Positions 25,816-33,160 of a DNA stretch of 33,160 bases are shown piece by piece. Position numbers and translations under genes: made by a program. Numbering within the stretch: the stretch's first letter is position 1; every line of letters starts with the position of its first letter. The DNA lies in assembly GCA_945903465.1 (NCBI GenBank), contig CAMDOF010000076.1, positions 1-33,160 of the forward strand, written 5' to 3'. The DNA comes from Opitutus sp. GAS368. Lineage in GTDB: Bacteria > Verrucomicrobiota > Verrucomicrobiia > Opitutales > Opitutaceae. The notes beneath the pieces are model-generated. The model ran no database searches, was not told where the DNA came from, and saw only the letters and a program-made list of their open reading frames with translations.

Positions 25816-27291
25816 TCACGCCAGAATCGCTTTCACAATCTGGGCTGGTTCCACGCCGGACAAACGCATATCGAGGCCTTGCGATTTGAAGGTGAACCGC
25901 GAGTGGTCGATACCGAGGCAATGGAGCAAGGTGGCGTTGAGGTCGTGCAGGCTGACGCCATCCTTGACGACATTGTAGGAATAATCATCGGTCTCCCCGT
26001 GAACCACGCCGCCTTTGATCCCGCCGCCGGCGACCCAAACACTGAAACAGCGAGGGTGGTGATCCCGCCCGTAATTCGTTCGGGTGAGGGCACCCTGACT
26101 GTAAACCGTCCGGCCAAACTCCCCGGCCCAGACCACCAGCGTATCGTCGAGCAGCCCGCGTTGTTTCAAGTCGGTCAGTAAACCAAAGCAACCCTGATCG
26201 GTATCCATACATTGGATTTTGAGGTGCTCAGGCAACGTGCCGTGCTGATCCCAACCGCGGTGTAAAATTTGCACGACGCGCACATTGCGCTCGATCATTC
26301 GGCGAGCGAGCAAGCAACTGGCGGCAAACGAACCTGATTCCTTTACCTTCGCGCCATAGAGATCGAGCGTGGCGGGTGATTCATTACTAAAATCCGTCAA
26401 CTCCGGCACGCTGGTCTGCATGCGGAAAGCCATTTCATATTGGGCGATCCGCGTGAGCGTCTCGGGATCACCGTAGCGATCCAATGACAACTGGTTAAAC
26501 TTTCCCAGTGAATCGAGCATCGCCCGCCGCGTGCCGGCATCGACGCCCTGCGGATTTTCGAGGAAGAGCACCGGATCCCCTTGGGCGCGGAGGGCGACCC
26601 CGTTGTGCTTGGTCGGCAACGGCCCACTGCTCCACATACGGGTAAACAAGGCCTGGGCCGCGACTTTGGGCGAGAACTTTGGGGTGAGCACAACGAACGA
26701 CGGCAGGTCGTTGTTTTCGCTGCCCAATCCATACGATAACCAGGAACCGATGCTGGCGCGCCCGGGGATCTCACTGCCAGTCATCAGAAAAGTGCACGCG
26801 GGATCGTGGTTGATGGCGTTGGTGCTGACACTGCGGATGATCGCCATGTCGTCGACCAGCTTGGCGGTCTGCGGTAAGAGTTCACTGACCCAAGCGCCGC
26901 TCTGCCCGTGCTGCGCAAACTTAAAAATGGAGGGCGCGACGGGGAACCGGGTCTGGCCGCTGGTCATCGTCGTGATCCGCTGGCCCTGTCGAATGGACGC
27001 GGGTAAATCCTGATCAAAACGCTCCTGCAGGCCCGGTTTGTAATCGAAGGTATCGAGCTGGGAGGGTCCGCCATTCATGTGGAGGTAAATGATCCGCTTG
27101 GCCTTCGCCGGAAAATGCGGGAAGCCTGCCTGGGGCGGATGAACGCGTGCATTGAGGGCATCCTGGCCCAAGCCGGCACCGCGCAAGGACGGGGCGATCC
27201 AGTTTAGCCCGACACCGCCCAGCGCCAATCCAGCACCCGAGAAAAATTGTCGGCGCGTGAGGTGATTAAGGTATTCGTGACAAGGGTTCAT
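25816..27291 (-). CDS. Tat-exported DUF1501 protein
   Basis: A DUF1501 family protein, related in fold to alkaline phosphatase and sulfatase enzymes, function not established. The 491 residues start at ATG 27291. A twin-arginine signal is seen as LTRRQFFSGAGLALGG (Arg13, Arg14), so it is exported folded. Family segments include YLHMNGGPSQLDTFDYKP near residue 70, AWVSELLPQTAKLVDDMAIIRSV near 130, and the C-terminal VWAGEFGRTVYSQG and GRDHHPRCFSVW, with the typical potential metal-binding His pair. It is the usual downstream partner of PSCyt/DUF1553 genes in Planctomycetes and Verrucomicrobia and here follows one by 144 bases. The FMN-binding gene follows 98 bases later on the same strand. Confidence 0.93.
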   Translation of the reverse strand: MNPCHEYLNHLTRRQFFSGAGLALGGVGLNWIAPSLRGAGLGQDALNARVHPPQAGFPHFPAKAKRIIYLHMNGGPSQLDTFDYKPGLQERFDQDLPASIRQGQRITTMTSGQTRFPVAPSIFKFAQHGQSGAWVSELLPQTAKLVDDMAIIRSVSTNAINHDPACTFLMTGSEIPGRASIGSWLSYGLGSENNDLPSFVVLTPKFSPKVAAQALFTRMWSSGPLPTKHNGVALRAQGDPVLFLENPQGVDAGTRRAMLDSLGKFNQLSLDRYGDPETLTRIAQYEMAFRMQTSVPELTDFSNESPATLDLYGAKVKESGSFAASCLLARRMIERNVRVVQILHRGWDQHGTLPEHLKIQCMDTDQGCFGLLTDLKQRGLLDDTLVVWAGEFGRTVYSQGALTRTNYGRDHHPRCFSVWVAGGGIKGGVVHGETDDYSYNVVKDGVSLHDLNATLLHCLGIDHSRFTFKSQGLDMRLSGVEPAQIVKAILA

Positions 27292-27435
27292 AGCATCTGG
27301 TAAATCGGCCCGAGGAAAAAGGGGACAACCGTGGACAAGAATAAAATTCCGCGAGGGCCCGGTGGCCGCGGGCGGTTGGGAAGAAACGCGACCGCGGGCA
27401 CCCGCGAGCGGGAACGATGCGCCGGCGGCGGCACC

Positions 27436-30400
27436 TTAGTTGCGAGTGACGGTTTCATCCAGATTGAGCAAGAGGTTGGCGACCATCGTCCACGCCGCGA
27501 ACTCACTGACGGGCAAAGCGGCGCTCGGCTTGGATTCACCGTTGGCAATCACAAGACTGGCGGCTTCGGCATTTTTCCCGAAGTGGGTCCGATGGGTGGC
27601 CAAGGTTGCGGCCAGCAAACCGCTCTCTTTAAACGTGGGTAGCCGAGCAGTCACGCACCGAAAAGCATAAGCAAGCCGATCGGGATCACTGCTCGTACGG
27701 AGCAACAAGCGCTCGGCAAACCCGCGGGCGGACTCAAACTGCTGCACATCGTTCATCAGTGCGAGCGCCTGCAGCGGGGTGTTGGAACGTCCCCGAGCGA
27801 CGCAAAAATTTTCGCGAGAAGGTGCGTCAAAGTTCGCCATCGCGGGCGCCGGCGCCGTGCGTTTCCAAAACGAATAGACGCTCCGGCGGTAGAGCGCAGC
27901 GTCGTGATCCTGGGTGTAGGTCTTGGTATTACTCCCGCCAAAAGCGACGGGCTCCCAAATATTGACGGGCTGGTACGGGCGCACGGGGGGACCACCCATC
28001 TCTGAACGCAACAGGCCGCCCAAAGCGAGCGCCTGATCGCGGAGCACCTCGGCATCTAATCGCAAGCGCGGACCACGCGCCCACCATTTGTTAGCAGGAT
28101 CAATTTCCAACAAGGCGGGCGTCGCTCGAGAATCCTGCCGGTACGTCTGGGAGGTCACAAGCAGGCGGACCATTTTCTTCACATCCCAGCCCCCTCGGAT
28201 AAACTCACTCGCGAGCCAGTCCAACAACTCGGGATGGGTCGGGAGTTCACCTTGCGTGCCAAAGTCAGCCGGCGTCCGCACCAAACCAGAGCCGAAAATT
28301 TGCAGCCAAAACCGGTTGACGGTCACGCGCGCCGTCAGCGGATGCACCGGGCTCACCAACCAACGGGCGAAATCCAGGCGGGTAACCCGCGGTCCGGATT
28401 TCTCGATCGGAGGAAGAAAGGCCGGCGTCCCTGCCGTGACCAGCTCACCGGGTTGATCATACTGACCCCGGATCATAATCCGCGCGGGCAAAGGCTCGGC
28501 GCGCTCACCGGAAACCAGCGTCACGGGCAGCGTTATCTCATAGTGCACCTGCTCAGCCAGAAGTTGGCGGACCGCGAGCACCTCGGGTTCGAGCCTGGCG
28601 CGTAAAGGCGCAAAAATATAATCGCGGTGCCACGCCGCGATCCACGTTTTTTCCTCGGCGTTCTGCTGCGTACCGGAGAGGCCAATGAGAAAATTGACGT
28701 CATGGCGGAGCGGTACCGCGGCGAAGGCTCTGGCCCCGGTCCGCAAAGTCCGCGCCCACGCATCCTGCGAAAGCAACGGGTCATCGAGCGCATTCGGCGT
28801 GGTGATGACAGCCCCCACCCGATCCCACCAAACAAGACCGCCACTCTGCGCCAGCCGAAGACCGGTAAACGTTTTATTTTCAGTCAGACCGGATTCGCAG
28901 GCCGTAATTTGCAACCGCGTATATCTGCCGAGTTCGGGGAGAGGCCCGGCGAAAATAGCACTGGCCGCGACGGCGGGACCGAAAGCCTCCCGGTCGCCCC
29001 AGATCACCCGACGAACGTTCTCTTCGCTGATCAGCTCGAGACTAATCGCCCGCGGCGGATTCACCGGGTCGGGGTAAACATGCGCAAATGGTTTCACCTC
29101 ACCCTTAATGACAAGATTCACATCGCCCGCGGTGAAGGCGATCGGCCTTGCCGTCGCCCCTTCCATCCGCAGCGCACGTACCCCGCCGACGACCGGCACC
29201 CCCGCGCCCCCACGCCACTCACCGGCGCCTTCGATCCCGAGGAGATTTCCGGGAGTGCGCATATCGCCATCTTCCGCCCAAATCACCTCGTAGGTTAATG
29301 GGCCCTTGGCCACCTTCATCACTTGAGGATCCGCGTCGACGAGTTGGGACGCCCGCGCCGCCACGACCGCTTCAAGCGGTTTGATCGCTGCGGTGATCGC
29401 GTCGATGCGTGATTGTTGCACCGGGTTTTCCGCGATGACTGCGACGGGACCAGAAAGACGCACATTGCCATCCCAAGGGCGATCAGCGAGGCCCTTGAAG
29501 ATCGCCCCCAGAGAATAATATTCCCGCTGAGTCAAAGGGTCGAATTTATGGTCATGGCACGAGGCGCAATTTGCGGTCAAGCCCATCCAAACCGCCGCGG
29601 TGGTGTCAGCGCGATCGGCCGTATTCCGCATCTCGGCCTCGGCCTCGATGGCGCCGCCTTCGGAGGTCGAGAGATGGTTGCGATTATAGCCACTGGCGAC
29701 AACCTGATCGATCCGTGGCTGGGGCAGCATATCACCCGCGAGTTGCTCGATCGTAAATTGATCGTAGGAAAGATTCCGGTTAAACGCGTTGACCACCCAA
29801 TCGCGGTACGGCCAGATCTGGCGGACGTTGTCGAGGTGCAGACCATGCGTGTCAGCATACCGGACCGCATCGAGCCAATAGCGGCCGAAGTGTTCCCCAT
29901 AACGCGGCGAGGCGAGCAGCCGATCCACCGCCCGCTCGTAGGCACCGGGCTTCCGGTCCGCGAGAAACGCATCAATCTCCTCTGGCGTCGGCGGCAGGCC
30001 GGTGAGGTCAAGATGCACGCGGCGGAACAGCGTCTCGGGGGAGGCGGCCTTGGCGATGGCTAGTTTCCGCGACGCCAACCTGGCCCCGATAAAACGATCA
30101 ACCGGATGCTCTCTGGCCCCACCCGCCGCCGCCGGCACGGGGACCTGCGCCACCGGTTCATACGACCAATGCCGTTGATACACTGCGCCCTGCTCGATCC
30201 ATTTCTTGATCAGCGCGCGTTGCGCCGCCTTGAGCGGCAGCTTGTGCGACGCGGGCGGCGGCATCACCTCATCCTCGTGCGGGCTGATGATGCGTTGCCA
30301 GAGCTCCGATTTCTCCAGATCCCCAGGCACGATCGCGCGCACCCCTTTTAAATCCATCGTCGCGCCTTCGGCGAGATCCAGCCGGCGGTCCGCCTTGCGA

Positions 30401-30540
30401 TGACCCGCATCGGCCCCATGACACGCGAAACAATTATCGGCTAAAATCGGCCGGATGTGCTCGTTGAAAAAGATCTTTTCTTCAGCGAGCGCGCCAATCG
30501 GAGCCAGAAAACCGATGAAAAGCAGTCGGCGGAAATTCAT
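27436..30540 (-). CDS. PSCyt1 / DUF1549 / DUF1553 cytochrome-type exported protein
   Basis: A large planctomycete-type cytochrome domain protein, 1034 residues, function not established. The ATG at 30540 gives a signal peptide (MNFRRLLFIGFLAPIGALAEE). PSCyt1 follows, with a haem c motif C37-FA-C40-H41 and a downstream MPPPAS segment that could supply the Met ligand. PSCyt2/DUF1549 (about 160-370) contains a second CxxCH, C325-AS-C328-H329 (CASCHDHKFDP). A beta-rich insert follows at about 415-620, and PSD1/DUF1553 (about 720-1015) carries HPLTARVTVNRFW, LVTSQTYRQDS and GRSNTPLQALALMND. It heads a run of four minus-strand genes (this, DUF1501, FMN-binding, apbE). Divergent to it lies the Gfo/Idh/MocA gene. 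Export plus haem motifs point to a periplasmic redox role, which is inference. Confidence 0.93.
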   Translation of the reverse strand: MNFRRLLFIGFLAPIGALAEEKIFFNEHIRPILADNCFACHGADAGHRKADRRLDLAEGATMDLKGVRAIVPGDLEKSELWQRIISPHEDEVMPPPASHKLPLKAAQRALIKKWIEQGAVYQRHWSYEPVAQVPVPAAAGGAREHPVDRFIGARLASRKLAIAKAASPETLFRRVHLDLTGLPPTPEEIDAFLADRKPGAYERAVDRLLASPRYGEHFGRYWLDAVRYADTHGLHLDNVRQIWPYRDWVVNAFNRNLSYDQFTIEQLAGDMLPQPRIDQVVASGYNRNHLSTSEGGAIEAEAEMRNTADRADTTAAVWMGLTANCASCHDHKFDPLTQREYYSLGAIFKGLADRPWDGNVRLSGPVAVIAENPVQQSRIDAITAAIKPLEAVVAARASQLVDADPQVMKVAKGPLTYEVIWAEDGDMRTPGNLLGIEGAGEWRGGAGVPVVGGVRALRMEGATARPIAFTAGDVNLVIKGEVKPFAHVYPDPVNPPRAISLELISEENVRRVIWGDREAFGPAVAASAIFAGPLPELGRYTRLQITACESGLTENKTFTGLRLAQSGGLVWWDRVGAVITTPNALDDPLLSQDAWARTLRTGARAFAAVPLRHDVNFLIGLSGTQQNAEEKTWIAAWHRDYIFAPLRARLEPEVLAVRQLLAEQVHYEITLPVTLVSGERAEPLPARIMIRGQYDQPGELVTAGTPAFLPPIEKSGPRVTRLDFARWLVSPVHPLTARVTVNRFWLQIFGSGLVRTPADFGTQGELPTHPELLDWLASEFIRGGWDVKKMVRLLVTSQTYRQDSRATPALLEIDPANKWWARGPRLRLDAEVLRDQALALGGLLRSEMGGPPVRPYQPVNIWEPVAFGGSNTKTYTQDHDAALYRRSVYSFWKRTAPAPAMANFDAPSRENFCVARGRSNTPLQALALMNDVQQFESARGFAERLLLRTSSDPDRLAYAFRCVTARLPTFKESGLLAATLATHRTHFGKNAEAASLVIANGESKPSAALPVSEFAAWTMVANLLLNLDETVTRN

Positions 30541-30820
30541 GAGTGGGTAATGGCGACCTTGTAGACGCCACCGCACGAAAAGGTGGAAAACGCGGCGGGT
30601 CAACTCAGCGCTGAAAGTTGCGCCACTTTCGATCGACCCATTTTTTAAAGGCAACACCCCATTCAACCCTCGGCCCCAAAGTATCGACGAATACGCTCAT
30701 CGCGAACGCGGCCTCAGATCCGTCCCCCACTAAAAAATCCCAAGGTCTGGTTTAAGAAATCGACGCGAATGATTGCCAAGCCCGAATCCTCCCGAACAGA
30801 CTGACCGAGACTTTTTATTT

Positions 30821-32209
30821 ATGCCCCTTCCTTCATCGACCACGCGTCGCACGTTCCTGAAAAGTATCGGGGCCAGCACTCTCGCTGCGCCGTTTTTTGC
30901 CCGCAACCTTCAGGCCGCTCAACCCAGCCAGGTTTTGCGCCATGCCAGTTTCGGTGCCTCGGGTATGGCTTGGAGTGATATCCAAGCGATCATGAGCAAT
31001 CCGTTCGTCAAACTCGTCGCGGTCGCCGACGTCGATCTCAACCGGACGGCCCAGGTCAAAGCCGCGTTTCCCGAAATCCGCGTGTACCAAGATTGGCGCC
31101 AGTTACTCGATCGCGAGAAAAACCATATCGATTCCGTCAACGTCTCAACGCCTGATCATATGCACGGGCCGATCGCGCTCTCGGCGATGCAACTGGGCAA
31201 GCATTGTTACTGCCAAAAACCCCTTGCACACGATATCTATGAGACGCGCATGCTCACGAACTTCGCTCGTGAAAAAAAGCTGGTCACGCAAATGGGGATC
31301 CAAATTCACTCCTATAAAGTCTACCGCCAAGCCGTCGCGCTGGTGCAGAGCGGCGCCATCGGCAAAGTGAAGGAAGTCCACACGTGGAGCAGTAAGAAAT
31401 GGGGCGATGTCGGGGCGCCACCGGCCGGTAAAGACGAGGTGCCCTCCTCGCTAAACTGGGATCTTTGGCTCGGCACCGCGGAGGAGCGGCCGTTCGTCAA
31501 GGGCTACTACCACCCTGGCAACTGGCGGAAGCGGCTCGATTTTGGTACCGGCACGTTCGGCGATATGGGCTGCCATATTTTCGACCCCGTCTTCGAGGCC
31601 CTCGCCCTCACCGCGCCACTCTCACTCCGCTCGGTCGGCCCCGCCCCCGATCGGTGGAACTGGGCCATCAATGCCAATATTCGCTACATTTTCCCCGGGA
31701 CCCGCTTCACTGAAGGCAAAACCGTCGCGGTCAGTTGGTACGACGGTGATGCCCGCCCGCCCGCAGAAATTATGGCGCTGACGCGCGAGTCCACCGACGA
31801 CGCCGCGACCGCCAAGGGCAAAAAGGGCGAGCGTAAAAAGGCCGGGAGCGACAACGACAGCCAAGGGTCCATCATCATCGGCACCGCCGGCACCTTGCAC
31901 ATCCCGCACGTTGCCGCACCCAAATTATATCCGGTCGAGAAATTTAAAAATTTTGTGCTGCCAGAGGCGGAGCAAGGCCACCACTGGACGCAATGGGCCG
32001 AGGCCTGCGTAAACGGCGGTAAACCCGGCGCTAATTTCGATTACTCCGGCCCGCTCACCGAAGCGGTCCTCCTTGGCAGCGTCGCCACGCGTTTCCCGCA
32101 GACAACCCTTAATTGGAATTCTGCCGCCCTGCAGTTTGATAACGAGAAATCCGCGAACCAGTACGTTCGTCGAACGTATCGCAAGGGATGGGAAGTTGCC
32201 GGCATGTAA
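30821..32209 (+). CDS. Tat-exported Gfo/Idh/MocA family oxidoreductase
   Basis: An NAD(P)-binding oxidoreductase of the glucose-fructose oxidoreductase/inositol dehydrogenase family, probably acting on a sugar. The 462 residues start at the ATG at 30821 (MPLPSSTTRRTFLKSIGAS), with a twin-arginine signal (Arg9, Arg10) suggesting export with bound cofactor. A TTG at 30773 would extend it by 16 residues and displace the signal. The Rossmann part contains VAVADVDLNR and STPDHMHGPIAL; the family EKP motif is CQKPLAHD here, a variant common in this exported group. The FGDMGCHIFDP segment supplies likely catalytic Asp and His. A lysine-rich low-complexity insert (ATAKGKKGERKKAG) lies near residue 330. 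It is divergent from the DUF1553 gene across 280 bases and convergent with trmL. Confidence 0.93.
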   Translation: MPLPSSTTRRTFLKSIGASTLAAPFFARNLQAAQPSQVLRHASFGASGMAWSDIQAIMSNPFVKLVAVADVDLNRTAQVKAAFPEIRVYQDWRQLLDREKNHIDSVNVSTPDHMHGPIALSAMQLGKHCYCQKPLAHDIYETRMLTNFAREKKLVTQMGIQIHSYKVYRQAVALVQSGAIGKVKEVHTWSSKKWGDVGAPPAGKDEVPSSLNWDLWLGTAEERPFVKGYYHPGNWRKRLDFGTGTFGDMGCHIFDPVFEALALTAPLSLRSVGPAPDRWNWAINANIRYIFPGTRFTEGKTVAVSWYDGDARPPAEIMALTRESTDDAATAKGKKGERKKAGSDNDSQGSIIIGTAGTLHIPHVAAPKLYPVEKFKNFVLPEAEQGHHWTQWAEACVNGGKPGANFDYSGPLTEAVLLGSVATRFPQTTLNWNSAALQFDNEKSANQYVRRTYRKGWEVAGM

Positions 32210-32311
32210 TCATCGCCGCCGCTCCTGAGCGCTCGAGCACGGACCAGCGCTGCCCCCATTAAATCGTGGACCGCTGCGCCCCGACCTCATCCTGGCGCCG
32301 GCCGTTGCGGA

Positions 32312-32815
32312 TTAATGCACTTCGCGCGCTTCGGCCGAGGCCGCGGCGCTGTGGCTCAGCCGCAATTGCCGCAAGCCTTCATAGCAGGCAACGCCGGCCG
32401 CCGTGCTTAAGTTAAGCGAACGCAAGGCTTCATTCGCGTGCGGGATGGTCACGCGCTCGGCCGCCAGTTCCTGGTGCAACCAACTCGGCACCCCGGCGCT
32501 CTCGCAGCCAAAAACGAACCCATCGCCATCCGCGTAAGTGACATCCCAAAAGACCCGCGTCGCTTTTGTGGTGAATAACCAAAGCCGGCGCGGAGCGTGC
32601 GGGCTCAGACGAAAAGCTGCCCAATCCGCGTGCTCGTGGACGTCGAGTGATTGCCAATAATCCATGCCCGCCCTCCGCAAATTCCGATCGTTGATGACGA
32701 ATCCTAGCGGGTGAATGAGATGCAGCCGCGAACGCGTGAGGGCGCACATCCGCCCAATGTTGCCCGTGTTAGGCGCGATTTCCGGCTGAAATAAAACCAC
32801 ATGCAGCATCGTCAT
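32312..32815 (-). CDS. trmL: tRNA (cytidine/uridine-34 2'-O)-methyltransferase TrmL
   Basis: A SPOUT methyltransferase that methylates the wobble ribose of certain leucine tRNAs. With the ATG at 32815 the protein has 167 residues, close to the E. coli TrmL of about 157. Motifs: N16-TGNIGRMCA (motif 1), GMDYWQSLDV, FGCESAGVP (102-110, motif 2) and SLNLSTAAGVACYE (133-146, motif 3, the knot and AdoMet site). A second ATG six bases inside (32809) is an equally possible start; upstream codons give a non-conserved extension. It converges with the Gfo/Idh/MocA gene, leaving 102 bases without a clear terminator. It is a housekeeping gene not tied to the neighbours. Confidence 0.93.
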   Translation of the reverse strand: MTMLHVVLFQPEIAPNTGNIGRMCALTRSRLHLIHPLGFVINDRNLRRAGMDYWQSLDVHEHADWAAFRLSPHAPRRLWLFTTKATRVFWDVTYADGDGFVFGCESAGVPSWLHQELAAERVTIPHANEALRSLNLSTAAGVACYEGLRQLRLSHSAAASAEAREVH

Positions 32816-32865
32816 TTTTTTGGCGTTAGGCTCTTCCAAAACAAGTACCCGCACGCCTCACAAGG

Positions 32866-32958
32866 AACAGCTTCTGTAAGTCGTTGGTGGGAAAAGAAAA
32901 CTGTTTCTTCCCGTCGGTGCCAAAACTTGTTTTGGTGAGTGGGCTCCCATGCAGCAGG
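32866..32958. repeat. 93-base direct repeat, copy 1
   Basis: Starts AACAGCTTCTG and ends CCCATGCAGCAGG. It matches copy 2, 202 bases downstream, at 80 of 93 positions without gaps. Confidence 0.85.
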
Positions 32959-33008
32959 GGCGACAAGAGTGTCGCCCATCCGACGGACCGGCGACACTCC
33001 TGTCGCCG
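32959..33008. repeat. Two back-to-back hairpins between the repeat copies
   Basis: GGCGACA-AGAG-TGTCGCC (32959-32976) and CGGCGACA-CTCC-TGTCGCCG (32989-33008), sharing stem sequence but differing in loop. The pair has the look of a REP/BIME-like unit, a dispersed palindrome with paired hairpins. Confidence 0.7.
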
Positions 33009-33067
33009 ATGGTGGCCACGAAGGCGTGCTTCGCTCCCCCACCACCCACCCTCTCGCGCTCCCATGA

Positions 33068-33160
33068 AACAGCTTCTGCAAGTTGTTGTTGGGAATGGAA
33101 ATCTGTTTCTTCCCGTCGGGGCCAAAACTTATTTCTGTGGGGAGGCTCCCATGCAGCAGG
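33068..33160. repeat. 93-base direct repeat, copy 2 (runs into window edge)
   Basis: Collinear with copy 1 to the last base of the window, so its right end is not seen and the repeated unit, hairpins included, may continue as a longer array. Confidence 0.85.

Larger units (their letters stand above)
32816..33160. other. Repeat-rich intergenic region at the right edge
   Basis: 345 bases with no gene. It holds two copies of a 93-base repeat and, between them, two short hairpins. Open frames on the minus strand here translate the repeats and are not genes. Confidence 0.6.

Noticed and set aside
31682..31695. A near match to the shared box (GCTACATTTTCCCC) in the Gfo/Idh/MocA gene
   Set aside because: It has one T fewer and lies in coding sequence for RYIFPG, so it is probably coincidence.
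32826..33125. Small minus-strand frames of 60-99 codons at the right edge
   Set aside because: They translate the 93-base repeats and hairpins; the same repeat appears in several frames, so no reading frame is conserved.

Overview
The window looks like a chromosomal piece of a Verrucomicrobium of the Opitutaceae type. This rests on the two large TonB-dependent receptors with an N-terminal carboxypeptidase-regulatory-like domain, the PSCyt1/DUF1549/DUF1553 plus DUF1501 gene pair, the Tat-exported Gfo/Idh/MocA protein with a YCQKP motif, abundant short intergenic palindromes, high GC and almost no Shine-Dalgarno sequences. No species is assigned.

Layout. (a) 1-1282: a tyrosine recombinase gene cut by the left edge, directly next to the 3' end of a tRNA-Ser(GCU) gene, which is the classic junction of an integrated element lying to the left. 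(b) 1484-7414: an unrecognised acidic protein on the minus strand, then a divergent sbcD-sbcC pair (Mre11/Rad50-type nuclease) with a 4-base overlap. (c) 7415-7908: a gene-free block with small palindromes and an intrinsic terminator serving the minus-strand genes. (d) 7909-23299, all on the minus strand: a polysaccharide-utilisation-like locus. In transcription order it holds an FAD-dependent oxidoreductase, an AraC regulator, TonB receptor 2, an alpha/beta hydrolase, a sulfatase (4-base overlap with the hydrolase), a BNR/sialidase-like protein, an SSS sodium symporter and TonB receptor 1. (e) 23391-30540, also minus: a PSCyt1/DUF1553 cytochrome protein, a Tat-exported DUF1501 protein, a membrane FMN-binding/NosR-like protein and ApbE flavin transferase. 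(f) 30821-32209 plus: a Tat-exported Gfo/Idh/MocA oxidoreductase. (g) 32312-32815 minus: trmL. (h) 32816-33160: intergenic repeats.

How the parts may work together. The receptors would import a sulfated, possibly acylated or complex glycan fragment; the exported sulfatase, hydrolase and BNR protein would trim it; the symporter would take the product into the cytoplasm; AraC would control the set. A 13-base box, GGAAAAANGTAGC, occurs in the same orientation upstream of the oxidoreductase, TonB receptor 2 and the BNR gene, and is the best candidate for a shared, apparently undescribed control element. The flavin-transfer pair next to the cytochrome-type proteins suggests an extracytoplasmic electron-transfer chain beside the glycan genes. 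The ApbE copy has lost a usually conserved metal-binding aspartate, and its predicted substrate has a modified flavinylation motif.
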